A stretch of DNA of 64,000 nt from Actinostola sp. cb2023 (GCA_033675265.1 JAUJYZ010000954.1:36790-100789); one strand, 5' to 3'. Shown: positions 1 to 11,402, numbered from the stretch's first letter. Translations and numbers: made by a program. Notes: generated by a model from the letters alone, not told the origin.

Positions 1-1235
1 ACATATGCTACTGCCGTTGTATTGTCCATTCCTAGCAGCACAAGGGTATTCTTCTGATCTCCTACAAAATATTTCACTGCTAGGAAACCAGGTTTTAGTT
101 CCAGAACATCTATGTGGAGGGACTTTTTCTCTCTGGACCACAAGCCCTGGGATGTTTCCTTTCCCATATGAACCCCCCAACCCACAGTGCTTGCTGCATC
201 TGATTCTATTGGGGCCGATGGTTTGGGAAGTCTTATGGCCCGAGAGTTGTTTGGTCGGAAGTTTGAGATCCATCAAAGTAGCTCTTCCATAGAGCAAGAG
301 CTTGGATTTTTTGTCTTTGCAGTGCAGAGGAGCTGGAAGGACTGGCATTTTGCAGCTTTGAAATTTTCCAATTATTTGTGCAAGATTCCTCATTGATGGT
401 GACTGGGTTCTCAATAAGTGGTTGGCAGTATGGTATTTCTATTTTGTCTTCTGGGATTCTCAAAGACATATTTATTGAATCCACTATTACTCCCAGAAAT
501 TATATCTCCTGTACTGGATTGAATTGGGACTTTTGAAAATTGATTAAAAAGCCCAAGGACTGCAAAAGGTCTCGAACTGTTAGCATATCCTTTAATTTGA
601 TAAGTTTCCTTGGTTCTTGTTCATTACCAGAATGTCCTCTAGGTAAATGATCAGGCGTAGTCCCTGTCGTCTTAAATGAGCTATTACTGGTTTTAAGACT
701 TTTGTGAACACCCTTGGGCTCTGACTGAGGCCAAAAGGGAGGCATGTGAAATGGTATAGGACCTGTCTCCACTGAAAGCGCAGGAATTTCCGATGCTTTG
801 GGTGATTGGGCACTGTGAAGTATGCATCCTTTAAGTCTAGTTTTCCCATCCAGTCCCCTTGAGACAGCATGTCTTTCAGTAGAGATAGATCCTCCATTTT
901 GAATTGGTGATAGGCCGTAAGGGCATTGAGGTTCTTAAAAGTTTGGGCGTGACACACCACCTTTTTGGGGGACTAAGAAGAGGTTGCTGATGAAACTCTT
1001 TCCAGGGTGAGAAACTACTTGTATGGCTCCCTTTTCTAGAAGGGCTTCTATCTCGTTGTCTACGGATAGTTGTTCTTTTGCGACCAAGGAATGAGGTGTT
1101 GGGGCATTGTACTGATAGGGTGTCTTTACAAATTCGATCATATAACCCTGAATCGCATTGAGGACTAATTGGTCCTGCGTAATCGTTTCCCAAACATGTA
1201 CATATTGAGCAGTCCTTCCCGGAATCTAGGGCAAG
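1..1235 (-). pseudogene. DIRS-type reverse transcriptase and RNase H, broken
   Basis: RT motifs appear in order on the minus strand. The N-terminal EALLEKGAIQ and SNLFLVPQK are near 1050-960. The first catalytic Asp is in LDLKDAYF near 825. CLPFGLSQSP is near 735. The palm motif reads YLED where DIRS elements have YLDD (near 645). FLGVIVDS follows near 490, after an in-frame TAA. RNase H begins near 210 with the ESDAA...GWGVHM...GLWS pattern, then leaves the window. The frame shifts at least three times. The D-to-E change at the catalytic pair plus stops make it non-functional. Confidence 0.8.
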
Positions 1236-1269
1236 GGACTTGAGATATTGCATACAACTGAATGAGTAC

Positions 1270-2533
1270 TTACTTTTGCTTCTTGCTGTTGCCCTGCTGT
1301 GATGTATTGGGAGACCGTCTGTTGAAGTTGCGATAACGATGTCCCCTGTTCTGGGTATTCTGCCCTCTGGACCATTTGGGACGGAAGTTGATTCCAGGGT
1401 CAGCCCTCCGAAAAGGCCGATTATCTCGAGTCTTTGTCTCATTCATAGACGAAGGGCGTTTAGGTCGAGGCCCCTGTGAGCTTTGCTGATCTGACCGGCG
1501 TTTGCGGTTCAATGGGCTAGACAATCTGTCGTAAAACGCGTCCGGATCGTATTGTCCTGAGGCTCTCCGTTTGAACTCAAAACTTGTTTATGAGCTGCTT
1601 TTTGGGCCTGATTTGGACCCTCCACCATCTTTTTCATAAATGGTTGACCGAATAAATTCTCGCCTTCCACGGAAATGGTGTCGATTACTGATTTGAGTGA
1701 CGAGTAAAGTCTTAATTCCTCTAAGACTCGTTTCCTTCGCCAGTGGTTTATCTGGGCCGTTATCGCATTACCCAGAAAAAGAAGGCTTTGCTTTATCGCA
1801 GTGACAACTTGGGGAGCTTCAGGATTGCTACCCGATTCCCAGAAATGTAGCAGAGAAACAAGAGGGCCGGTGGCGTCCGTTAAATCCCGTACGTGGTCCT
1901 TTAAGATATTTTGCTCCTCGTTTAGGCGTCTCGTTTTGGTTTCCCATCTGAAAAAGAGAGCTCGGCCTTGAACGTTGGGTCTAGTTTGGCCCAATCCATG
2001 CATTCAGTATTAGGTTTCGGTGTGGTTTTGGCTAGGAGAAGGTAGTGTTCTTTGATCAGTGGGAAGGCTTTATTCATGAATGACTTAACTTCGCCATCCT
2101 TCAAAGCGAATCGTTGGTATTGCTCCTTGCATCGTTTCGCTTTTGGGTCTACTCCAATTTCCTTTAGCAGTTCGAGAGAAATAATCTTTTCAGCTTCGCT
2201 CTCGTGTTTGTAGGGATAGGAAAAATATTTCCGTGTAAAGTGTAGACATTGTGGCGCCTTGAAAACACTCTCAAAACTTCCGACAGTGGCGCCATGGCCG
2301 TTTGTTGATTTCGGGTCCGTCAAACTCGAAGATATTTTCTTAGAAGAAGAATCATCTAATGACACTGACCGAGTGTGATTAGCCGTAGATTCCTCCTGGG
2401 TAAAGTCTTCACCTGCCATTAGACTTATATTGGCTGGTGAAGGTGGATCAATCATCGAGTGGGCCATGCCAAAATTGGCTGGTCTTTCGCCCACGACGCG
2501 TGAATTGAAATCAGTTCCTGTTGCGGTTGACAC
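1270..2533 (-). pseudogene. DIRS-type gag-like protein, frameshifted
   Basis: The first segment (2533-1922) starts at a good ATG and gives 203 residues with a Ser/Thr-rich, probably disordered N-terminus. The frame then moves and 2003-1509 continues with a helical stretch (residues such as LLHFWESG, LLFLGNAI, RRKRVLEELR) that resembles the capsid-like part of DIRS gag proteins. A basic Arg/Gln/Asn-rich tail follows at 1524-1270 and could bind nucleic acid. The gag role is inferred from position before the RT and from composition. No zinc knuckle is seen. The frame changes near 1930 and 1510 show the copy is broken. Confidence 0.6.
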
Positions 2534-2560
2534 AGAGACTGATTATTGAGAGGGTTTGTG

Positions 2561-3506
2561 GCGAGTTCATTCATTCATTCAAGAACAACCCCTCAAACCA
2601 GAGTTTAGGTGAGGTTCCGAAATACGCGAGCCCATGCACGCTGGGCTCGCGGGCGCACAAAATCGTGGCAGAAAATTCGCTCGATTTGTCATTGTTTACA
2701 TTACCATGAGTGGCGACCGAAGTCGCCGATTACGTCGCGACGCAATCACGACAGCGATACGAAAATATATTATTTTGATGCTTCCGCAGATCTCCGGAAA
2801 ACGAATTTCTGAGATGATACCGAATGGATATCGATCTAACAATCACTAATGAGAAAACGCCAGTGATCGCCGTTGATGGCGGACAAAATTGATTTTTTGT
2901 GAGATGCTTGTGTTGGGCCGTTGCTATGTTCGCCCGAATTTTGAATGTACGTGATGTGATCTTTGTGTATGGAAATAGTGCCATATTGATGGAAATAAAG
3001 CTGATTGAATAATTTCGAAAAGAACAGATCTTGGCGATTGAATCAAGGTATCCGCTGCTTGTTTGGTATGAGCTTTCTCTAAAACGTGTCTAAGTTATTA
3101 ACATTTTTAGTGGTTTCGTATGAGCTTCGTTCAACGTACGTTTTCTCGAAAAATCTTCAAGGGCACCAGTGCATAAAATAAATATGTTTTAGCGGGTTTT
3201 TCGTCATCAAATGCTAATTTCTTTCGTTCTATTTCCCGAATGTTTATCGATTTACTGATAGCCTAAGTGACAGATCAAGAAGATGCCGTAGTTCAACGCT
3301 GTTGGTGTTTTTTTTCATCACTATTCCTGGTCAAGAAAACTCGCTTTCATTGCACAACCCGTGTATTAACAGATCACTTGGAGCTGAATGAGTAAATATT
3401 TCTCGACTATTTAATATTTGTTCATCGATTTTTTTTCTGAAATGAACAAATTGTTTTACTTTAAATGCAGAACATATTGTGTTAATTTCACGAGTCTCGA
3501 ATGAGT
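2561..3506. other. Intergenic stretch without a supported gene
   Basis: Only short open frames occur. The best is 2707-2849 on the plus strand, a 47-residue Arg-rich frame, with no recognisable domain. It could be a first exon, but no convincing donor or downstream exon was found. CpG-containing text around 2620-2760 is richer in GC than the surroundings and could be promoter-like. Confidence 0.4.
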
Positions 3507-4336
3507 TGTCTTTGCCGAGTAATCCTGGACAGAACTGCATACGACGAAGGAATCTTCAACATCACAAATGACGCCTCTAAGTTCAAATCCATCAAGAGTG
3601 ACTCCACTTTAACTCGTGAAGGCAAGTTACAGAGATTCCTCAGAGGCCTTAAAAAGAAGAGACATTTAGACCAAACAGAGTATGAACACATTTATCCTAC
3701 CGGTTCACAACCAGCGAGGATATATGGACTTCCAAAAATGCATAAACTAAGAACAGCCAATTCCATGCCTCCGTTCCGTCCAATAGTCGCATCTATAGGT
3801 ACATATAATTACAATTTAGCTAAATATCTCAGTGATCTTCTTGCGCCGCATATTCCAACTGATTATAGTGTCTAGACACGTTTAGTTTCGTGAGCGAAAT
3901 CAATAGTCTTTCCATGCATGATCAGTTTATGGTCTCCTTTGATGTTGAAAGTTTGTTTACCAACATTCCCCCCTTGAGGATTGTATCGACCTTGCGGTAA
4001 AATACACTACCGAGGGCAACCCCGGCCTCAAGCTCAATGCATGTGAGCTCAAGATTTTGTTTTCCTTCGCCACTACTGGAACTCATTTTTTGCTTAAAGG
4101 CTCCTTTTTTGAACAAATTGACGGAGTGGCCATGGGTTCCCCCCTTGCACCTGTGTTGGCAACTCTTTTCATGGGACACCATGAAGGGATATGGCTAGAA
4201 CAGTACAAGGGACCTAAGGTGTTATTTTACCGCAGATATGTCGACGATACATTTTGTCTGTTCAACAACGAAGATGACGCTCTACAATTTTATGATTAAA
4301 TCAATGCTCAACATCCCAATATAAGGTTCACGATCA
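3507..4336 (+). pseudogene. PLE reverse transcriptase domain, frameshifted
   Basis: The frame at 3507-3874 gives the fingers region with IYGLPKMHK and FRPIVAS. After a stop and frame change at about 3868, text in a second frame gives motif A (FMVSFDVESLFTNIP, near 3930-3975). A further change near 3970 leads to QIDGVAMGSPLAPVLA and then the catalytic YVDD at 4057-4299. The aligned residues around each break are intact, so the damage is mainly small indels and an in-frame stop near 4298. The RT would copy element RNA at a chromosomal end or nick. This copy cannot do so. Confidence 0.85.
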
Positions 4337-4339
4337 TTG

Positions 4340-5184
4340 CCAGAAATCAGAGACATTTTGCGTCTACGATTATTTGTGTCAGCGGAGTTTCCCAGAATCA
4401 AAAGATTATGCTCAAATTCATGTAAGCTATGTGAAATGTGAAGCGATCTTGATCATGATCATATTTTAAAATAATTACAAATTTAGCAAACCACAGGAAG
4501 CCCAAAATTGAACCCCCTCCGCTCCTATCTCTCTCCTATTTCTCGCTTTTTGAGCTAACTCAGATAACTATCTCAGGGTTACCTGTGTAATCTAACAGGC
4601 CTGGCTACTTATGTAAACATGGCGATCCAAATAAGCTTGAAAGAAGCGTTTATCGAGTGAAAAACAACGGTGAAAACAATAGATTTACTCAGTATGCTTC
4701 TGTAGCGGCGAAAGTGGAATTTAGCTTATCTTTGGCTGGATTTTGCCATATTAGAAGTGGAATTTATGGCCAAACAAGTGTAATATTCTGTGAGTTTAGA
4801 TGATGTCCTTTCGAACTGGCTATTGGGAAAGTGTGTACCACGCTCGACGAAGCTGCTACCGGACTCCAACTTTTAGGAATTTATTCAATTTGGCGGCCTT
4901 TTACAGTAACAGACAGAGGTATGATGTTGATGAGAGAGCGATTTTTGAAATCGATTTGGCATACTTTAATTTCGCTTGTTTGTAAAAAGTGTACTCGATT
5001 CGAGCACCCAAAACATTAAACTTGTGAATTAGCTATCGGGAGTTTGCATCCGAAGTTTAGTTCTTCAGATATTTCTGATTTTCCAAGTTTTGCCATACAT
5101 TTCTACTATTTCTCGTTGATATGCAAATGTCCGAAAAGCTTATGAATAATGAGCTGCGCAACCAGGCATGTCTCTGATTTCTGG
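4340..5184. mobile_element. Non-autonomous inverted-repeat DNA element inside the PLE
   Basis: The ends are a perfect 17-bp inverted repeat: CCAGAAATCAGAGACAT at 4340-4356 and its reverse complement at 5168-5184. PLE coding text stops at the left end and resumes at the right end (V-E-K-E-T-N-H-V from 5191), so the 845 bp were inserted. I see no clear target-site duplication. The interior has no coding potential beyond 60-residue frames. Confidence 0.75.
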
Positions 5185-5995
5185 GTATGTGGAGAAGGAA
5201 ACTAATCATGTATTGACGTTCCTAGATATTCTAGTAGATAACACCAGTACAGAGCACACTAAGACGTCTATCAGTTATCAGAAGAAAACTTTCATAGGTC
5301 TATTCACTAACTTCCGTAGCTTTTCGCCCATGACCTATAAAATCGGCCTAATTAGAACACTAACAGATAGAATTTTCAAGATCAATAATAGTTGGTTAGG
5401 TTTCCATAATGACATCAAGAAACTTATAAGTTTGTTACGTAAAAACTTGTTTCCTGAACATATCATAGACAATTGCAAGACCATCGACAATTACATCGCT
5501 AAGGCGCTCAGCGTAGAACAACCTTCTAGCAATAATACAGTGAATGCTGAAGTGTCGGAAGCATCTAAGCGTTATTATAAGCTACCTTACATTGGCCGTT
5601 TTACCATTATAACACAGAGAAAGTTAAGTAAGCTAGTCAATCGTTATTGCAAGGAAACCAACATTAAGCTTGTGTTTTAAGATCTGCCATATGCTAAGTG
5701 TGAAGGACTCAATTCCCAAGGATCTTCGATCGTGTGTTGTTTATACATTTACATGTGCAAGCTGTAAAGCTTGTTATATTGGCGAAACCGTTCGTCATTT
5801 ATCAACACGAATCCATGAACACCTTACGGGTGAGTCCTCTCACATCTTTAAGCATCTTAAGTCATCGGCAACATGCCGTGACAACTGCACAAAAGATTGC
5901 TTTATACTATTTTAGACTCGAGTTAAAAGAAGCTATGCATATAAAGTGGTAAAATCCCGTTCTCAATCAGCAACTTGCACATGTGAATTTAACCT
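5185..5995 (+). pseudogene. PLE C-terminal region with GIY-YIG endonuclease
   Basis: The frame at 5168-5680 carries the RT thumb and linker (FLDILVDN, SYQKKTFIGLFTNF). It ends in a premature stop near 5680. The next frame (5670-5915) holds the endonuclease: VVYTFTCASCKACYIGET is the GIY-YIG pattern with the Cys pair preceding it, and RHLSTRIHEH supplies the usual Arg and His that follow. A final shift leads to LKEAMHIKW and LNQQLAHVNLTLN, the common PLE C-terminus. The endonuclease nicks target DNA for reverse transcription. The copy is inactive. Confidence 0.8.
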
Positions 5996-6198
5996 TAAAT
6001 ATTTAATTCGTTCTGTCTCTTGTTTTCTTTGTAAATTTTATCATTCCCACATGTATTCATAGTTTTATATGTAGAAACCACAGTGTCACTTAGTCTTACT
6101 GAAGATGACGTTTGTAACCTCGAAATATGTCTAAGCTCAAAACTCTCGTTCTTGTCTTGAAATTATTATTACATTTGCTGCTACATTGACCTTTTGGA

Positions 6199-6200
6199 TC

Positions 6201-6234
<34 letters not shown>

Positions 6235-6299
6235 ATTATTATTATTATTATTATGATGATGATGATGATGATGATGATGATTATTATTATTATTATAAG
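6199..6299. repeat. Compound microsatellite (ATT)n-(GAT)n-(ATT)n
   Basis: About 100 bp of uninterrupted trinucleotide repeats, ATT then ATG/GAT then ATT, directly after the PLE tail. Confidence 0.9.
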
Positions 6300-6431
6300 G
6301 ACAAAGTGACTGCGTGATGCAGTTAGCCATTAATGTACTGTACTAATATGACTACTGTGACTGCGTGATGCAGTTCGTACGTCATTACAGAAGGAATTCC
6401 CAGTTCCGTGAGGCCTGGGAGCAAATATAAT

Positions 6432-6660
6432 GTTCGGTTAAAATCAGCGTCTATGAGCTAATTTGAACTCCACGCCACTGTAGTTGCCTCGGTAGCTCAG
6501 TGGGTAGACTGCACCTGTCATGAAATCGGGATGTCGTGGCTTCGAATCCCGCTCGAGGCGTCTGATTTTTTCCGAACATTTGTTCTGTATATTCCTCATA
6601 AGTTTCCATTTCTATGCTTATCATAGTTCTTTATTAATGAATGAATGAATAAACCTTTAT
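6432..6660 (+). repeat. tRNA-derived SINE-like repeat, copy 1
   Basis: Bases 6486-6560 resemble a tRNA: acceptor arms GCCTCGG and CGAGGC, an A-box-like GGTAGCTCAGTGGGTAG and a B-box GGCTTCGAATCCC. The D arm has a two-base insertion compared with copy 2 (33853-33925). Flanks on both sides (from GGTTAAAATCAGCG before to TCCGAACATTTGTTCTG after) are shared between the two copies, so this is a dispersed repeat and not an isolated tRNA gene. Confidence 0.75.
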
Positions 6661-6703
6661 TTAAACAGGGTTGTCCTTTCAGTGTATATAATACACTGTT
6701 ATC

Positions 6704-6774
6704 AATAGTAGTATATTCTAAGTACCTACAATACACACGAATATCCAATGAGATATGGAACAGGAAAAGGTGCC
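6704..6774. repeat. 71-bp direct repeat, first copy (second at 6989-7059)
   Basis: The text from AATAGTAGTATATTCTAAG to GGAAAAGGTGCC recurs essentially unchanged at 6989-7059, 214 bp between the copies. Confidence 0.85.
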
Positions 6775-6852
6775 TGTCCACAGTGTGGACAGCGGAGATT
6801 CGTGTGTGGGAATTAGGTCGCACTACGCGCCGTTCGGGTTGGGTGGGTGGGT

Positions 6853-6993
6853 GAGCGCGAACTGTATATCCTTCGGCGGTAAGAGAGGAACTGAGACAAA
6901 AGCCTGATGATGAGTTAATATATACACCGTAGTGCATGATGGGTACTCATTGTTATGTTAATTATTCGTATTCATTGCCGGTACTTAGAATAG
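6853..6993. repeat. 141-bp direct repeat, left copy (right copy 9489-9629)
   Basis: The block starting GAGCGCGAACTGTATATCC and ending CCGGTACTTAGAATAG occurs again at 9489-9629 with one visible difference (CGGCGG versus CGTCGG). The two copies bracket the region with the 68-bp minisatellite. Confidence 0.85.
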
Positions 6994-7059
6994 TAGTATA
7001 TTCTAAGTACCTACAATACACACGAATATCCAATGAGATATGGAACAGGAAAAGGTGCC

Positions 7060-8204
7060 GCATCCTCTGCTCGACGGCATACGAGGGATATGAGCACCTT
7101 CTCTATCTATACTGGAAGTTGGGCTGAAAAAGAGGCAAGGGTGACATTGTTATCGTATTTCCAATATGAAAATACAGTCTAACAGAAAGGAATATATTTG
7201 CTGGAGGGACCATTTCCTCCCAATCTACAAGCTCCAGACAAGGCCAAGGGAAAACTGGGATGAAACCATGTGGGGAGTTTTGTTCCTGGGAGGCAGTTCC
7301 TGCATATGCCTTCCTGAGAGGCCGAGATGACGGTAATGTCACAGAGTCGCATGTAGCGAGTAGCGGTGCTCCAGTTCATCGCCTAGGGTGGTGGTAGTTC
7401 ACACAGTCGAGCTGTCATCCCTTCCCTATTCTCCTGGGGAACACCGTTAATGGTAACCCATGTCATATTTACATTGTTGGATTGGCGGCTGGTACATGTC
7501 ACAAAGATGGAAGTCGAAAAAGCTTGCCGGGGGTTAGCCAAAGCTTTGGCGCACAGGGCCAAGCTAAGGTGGTTTGAAATAAAAATAAAATAACACTAAA
7601 GCTAATACTAAGGCCAAATACAACAATTAAGAAAAAAACGATAACCAGGAGAGAAAGAGAGGACAGCCTGACCCAGATAAACTGAGAGGAGAGTTGTACT
7701 CCGTTTTCAGGTTGAGGAAAACTGGCTAATAGGGTATGCAACAAGAAGCAAATTGTAATGAAGCGAAGTCGTAGTGACGAGAAAGGGCTTAAAATGGGGA
7801 CAACCTTCACAAAAACTGATCCAAATTTCAAGATCTTCCGATAAAAAAAAGTCAGTAGTTTTGTTGAAAGCAAAGGACGCGAATGCAACCAACAAAGAAA
7901 CCATGCATACCATATGCAACGCAAACAAAAGGGGGTGTTGGGTTGGGAGAACAAAAGGTGTGACTGAGTCTGGAATAAACACCGAACACGAAAAAATTTA
8001 GAGCTGTATGGCATTCGAACAAGTAATTTTGGGAAAATATGCATAGCGTGGCAAAAACATTAAAATTAGAATTAGAACGAACACATTATTTCTCGCCTTG
8101 CTGAGAAAGACCGCTGTATTTCACTGCCGGAATATTAACTCCAAACTATGAAATCGAAATGAATTTGTGCGACCCCACACGGTACAAGGTCGAGTCAACA
8201 TGTC
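7060..8204. other. No gene seen
   Basis: Long open frames exist on the minus strand (8044-7499) but they are Phe/Leu-rich with no domain and overlap another frame with equal length. I regard them as chance. No repeats apart from short A-rich runs were noticed. Confidence 0.4.
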
Positions 8205-9290
8205 TGATGTACTGACAGCGTATACTCGTGAGAGAAACAGGACTGAGCCATCGGACATGAACACACAGCTAGCATGTCAACACTTTGGGATTTTTCTAGC
8301 CGGACTGACCGAGTAGTACATGATGTCAAAACTTTCCTGGCTTGAGTAGTACTGGCCGAATAGTACGAACCCACAGCGTACTCACGAGGGGAACGGGGTC
8401 ACAAAACACACCGCATGTCGAAAACTTGGGGTTTTCACGGGCAAACCGAGTAGTACGAACACACAGCGTACTCACGAGGGGAACGGGGCGACATTAATGT
8501 AATGGGTTTTGAAAAGCCTTGTTGGAAAACCTAATTATAATAAAGTATGTATGTATACATGACCACACAGCATGTCGAAAACTCTTGGGGTTTTCACGGC
8601 GGGCGCCTAACCGAGGGGAACGGGCGACATGACCACACAGCATGTCGAAAACTCTTGGGGTTTTCACGGCGGGCTAACCGACGGGAACGGGGCGACATGA
8701 CCACACAGCATGTCGAAAACTCTTGGGGTTTTCACGGCGGGCTAATCGAGGGGAACGGGCGACATGACCAAACAGCATGTCGAAAACTCTTGGGGTTTTC
8801 ACGGCGGGCTAACCGACGGGAACGGGGCGACATGACCACACAGCATGTCGAAAACTCTTGGGGTTTTCACGGCGGGCTAACCGACGGGAACGGGGCGACA
8901 TGATCACACAGCATGTCGAAAACTCTTGGGGTTTTCACGGCGGGCTAACCGACGGGAACGGGGCGACATGACCACACAGCATGTCGAAAACTCTTGGGGT
9001 TTTCACGGCGGGCTAACCGAGGGGAACGGGGCGACATGACCACACAGCATGTCGAAAACTCTTGGGGTTTTCACGGCGGGCTAACCGAGGGGAACGGGGC
9101 GACATGACCACACAGCATGTCGAAAACTCTTTGGGGTTTTCACGGCGGGCTAACCGAGGGGAACGGGGCGACATGACCACACAGCATGTCGAAAACTCTT
9201 GGGGTTTTCACGGCGGGCTAACCGAGGGGAACGGGGCGACATGATCACACAGCATGTCGAAAACTTGGGGTTTTCATACTCACGAGGGGA
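8205..9290. repeat. 68-bp minisatellite array with decayed edges
   Basis: Units begin with GACATGACCACACAGCATGT at 8626, 8694, 8761, 8829, 8897, 8965, 9033, 9101, 9170 and 9238, spacing 67-69 bp. A partial unit lies near 8561. Diverged, rearranged versions run from about 8205 to 8500 and after 9270. Each unit contains two short inverted repeats: GACATG...CATGTC with a 9-base loop and GAAAAC...GTTTTC with a 7-base loop. Open frames through the array arise only from the repeat. Confidence 0.9.
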
Positions 9291-9488
9291 ACAAAGTGAC
9301 ATGGAACGGGAACTTGATCGAAACTTGAGCCACGAGTAGTCTGCTAGCACTGAGTTACCGCTCGTTGGGCCTGTGGAACAGCTAAACTTGAGCCATGAGT
9401 GGGGTTTCGGCTTGCTTGACCTAAAGATAACTGAACCTCATCCATTTCGCTAGCTTGTCCGGCGTGGTGCGACGAGTAAGATAGCAGA

Positions 9489-9629
9489 GAGCGCGAACTG
9501 TATATCCTTCGTCGGTAAGAGAGGAACTGAGACAAAAGCCTGATGATGAGTTAATATATACACCGTAGTGCATGATGGGTACTCATTGTTATGTTAATTA
9601 TTCGTATTCATTGCCGGTACTTAGAATAG
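9489..9629. repeat. 141-bp direct repeat, right copy
   Basis: Same block as 6853-6993. It follows the minisatellite region. Confidence 0.85.
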
Positions 9630-9822
9630 GAGCCCTTTTACGACAAAGTTTGAAAGAAAAACCGTTTCAAGGAGAAACCAGCGCGCGCTGAATCCGTGCG
9701 CGAGCGATTCGTCATTCTATGTGTCTGTTTAACAAATCGCAAGCGGTTTTCCATTGTCTGTACTCTTATTGACAACGGCTGAGAGCCAGTCAGATTGCGA
9801 GATTTCGCTGTTATTGCAAAAT

Positions 9823-10880
9823 GTATTTTTAGGAACCGTAACGCACAAGTTCAAACTGTTTTCAACATGTATTTTAACGTCAACCGTCACAGAATCATAT
9901 CTTGAAATTAAATTTCCAAAATAGAATGGCAATTTTACTTTAATAGTTTGAGGCAAATACAAGGGTTTCAATTTGCTTTTATCCGGTTTCTTCAATTTCG
10001 TCTTATTCCCTTCGAAACGCTTAGCTTCGAATAATTGGAAACTGATACTTTGACAAGCTAGTGTCCTCTGACAAATCATGTACACGAGCAAATTTCATTC
10101 GATCAGTTTTCCTTGTCATAAAAAAGCTAGTAGCACGCCAGCGCTAGCTGTACAGCAATTACGGTTGTCACATGAAATTTGGTGGAATAAAGCTAAAATA
10201 TATATAATACTTCTCGATCGTTTGCATTTTGCAAAACTTTCGAGTTGTTAACATATACTTCTAGATTTAGTCAATAAAGCTTCAACCGATTTGAAATTTT
10301 GACCGATTTTTCGTGCTGGTCAGTCTTGCTTCCAGCGAATCGTCTAGAATTATTTATGAGGGATTTTAGTAGTCAAGTAGTCTTAATAAAGCAGATGCTG
10401 AGAAGGCTACAATGTATATACATATACAGACGTGCATTTCTTTTGGAAACAACCCAGATACTTAGTATTTGTCACCGACACAAACAAAGAAACTGAAAGT
10501 AAGTAGGTCCGTTAAACGTATTTCAGATTCGGCACTTATTTAACTAAAACACAAAATAATAATTTATTCTAAATTTCGAAACGTTCAAACGAAAACTCAC
10601 TCGCATTTATGTCCACAGGAAGAACTTTAGTTTTTCATATTCATCGTTACTGCCAAGCTTTAGAAACGAACAACAGTTCCGACAACACGTTTATGAACAT
10701 TTGTGGTCTGTTTATTTAATATCAATTTGACTTCGTTTTTACTGAGTTCTGTTCTGGTTTCTTTGCCTGTGTTTTGTGTCGACTCGATATGACACCAGTT
10801 CAATAACATTGAAAAGCATGAGCAAGAAAAATAGAAAAATAATAATACTAAAACTTTCAACATTTGTGATAAAGGATTAG
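9823..10880. repeat. Dispersed repeat family R3, copy A (uninterrupted)
   Basis: This about 1.05-kb block recurs at 29105-32590 (copy B, interrupted by three insertions), 34877-36090 (copy C, interrupted once) and as a fragment at 38103-38175. Copy A lacks the insertions and therefore serves as the empty-site reference. No coding potential was recognised. Its nature (old DNA element or retroelement tail) is unknown. Confidence 0.8.
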
Positions 10881-10920
10881 AAAACAAAGTTTAGACTTGT
10901 TTGTTTATACTAAATAATAT

Positions 10921-11066
10921 ATAGTGAGTAGCGAAAAAGTCGGCGTTTTGAACATAAACAATGCGACAACCCAATAAATATTGGTATACAATCGAAGGTA
11001 GTATATGTTGGTTTGTTTCTACTAAAACAATTCGAATACTCGTTCTCGTTTTCTGCGAGTCAAATA
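10921..11066. repeat. Dispersed repeat R2, copy 1 (copy 2 at 18173-18315)
   Basis: Text from ATAGTGAGTAGCGAAAAA through CTCGTTCTCGTTTTCT is shared, with scattered substitutions, by 18173-18315 inside an intron of the lectin gene. Confidence 0.75.
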
Positions 11067-11115
11067 GCGGTCAACTCGGCGCGTTGACTCAGAAAACTCG
11101 AACTCGTAGTCTAAT

Positions 11116-11402
11116 TAGGGAAATTAAGCATCGAGGATGGGGACGTGAGGACGACGAAGTTCGAATAACGTGTTTTGTTGTTTATTGTTTTCATATTTGT
11201 TGCTCACTCAGTTTTCCTTTTTTCACTAAATTTGCGCCCTCTGATGAAGAACATCGTCTTTTTGTGGTCCGGTCCTGAAGTAAGACCAAATCGAGCTCAT
11301 TTCATACATTCCATTAACAAGAAGTTATTGAATTTTGTAATTAGCGCTATTGTTTCTCTGCCGTCGTCCTCACGTCGCCGTCCTCGATGCTTAAGGTCCC
11401 TG
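11116..11402. mobile_element. Small inverted-repeat element (MITE)
   Basis: About 40-bp imperfect inverted ends: left TTAAGCATCGAGGATGGGGA near 11126, right the complement of TTAAGCATCGAGGACGGCGA near 11393. The outer tips read TAGGGA and TCCCTG. No target duplication was found. The interior is non-coding. Confidence 0.65.

Larger units (their letters stand above)
1..2560 (-). mobile_element. Degenerate DIRS-type retroelement, 3' part off the window
   Basis: Read on the minus strand, a gag-like region, a basic linker, a reverse transcriptase and the start of RNase H follow one another in the order used by DIRS/Ngaro elements. The RT carries DIRS-type wording around its active site (CLPFGLS, then FTKVLKP). 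The tyrosine recombinase expected after RNase H would lie left of base 1, so it is not seen. Reading frames change several times and stops occur, so this copy is dead. No terminal repeats were found at the 2560 side. Confidence 0.8.
3507..6020 (+). mobile_element. Penelope-like element (PLE) with GIY-YIG, 5'-truncated and split
   Basis: Reverse-transcriptase text typical of PLEs (ARIYGLPKMHK, then PFRPIVASIG) is followed by a GIY-YIG endonuclease at the C-terminus, the defining combination of endonuclease-positive PLEs. The ORF starts without its N-terminal part. An 845-bp inverted-repeat element (4340-5184) interrupts the reading frame shortly after the YVDD motif. The coding text ends near 5990. 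The downstream 6000-6180 probably belongs to the 3' untranslated tail. Confidence 0.85.

Noticed and set aside
6090..6150. Hammerhead-like core CTGAAGA...CGAAA in the PLE tail
   Set aside because: PLE tails can carry hammerheads, and CTTAG/CTAAG flanks can pair, but stem III and the cleavage site could not be placed and stem II has mismatches.
6486..6560. Functional tRNA gene (also 33853-33925)
   Set aside because: The cloverleaf is good, but the anticodon stem is weak, U33 is missing, copy 1 has a D-arm insertion, and both copies share long non-tRNA flanks. It is a tRNA-derived repeat.
7499..8044. 181-residue minus-strand protein
   Set aside because: Low-complexity Phe/Leu/Ser composition of AT-rich DNA, no domain, no splice or promoter context.
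8547..9350. Repeat proteins encoded in the 68-bp array, or a CRISPR-like array
   Set aside because: The unit length is not a multiple of three, frames stay open only through local indels, and there are no variable spacers. It is a minisatellite.
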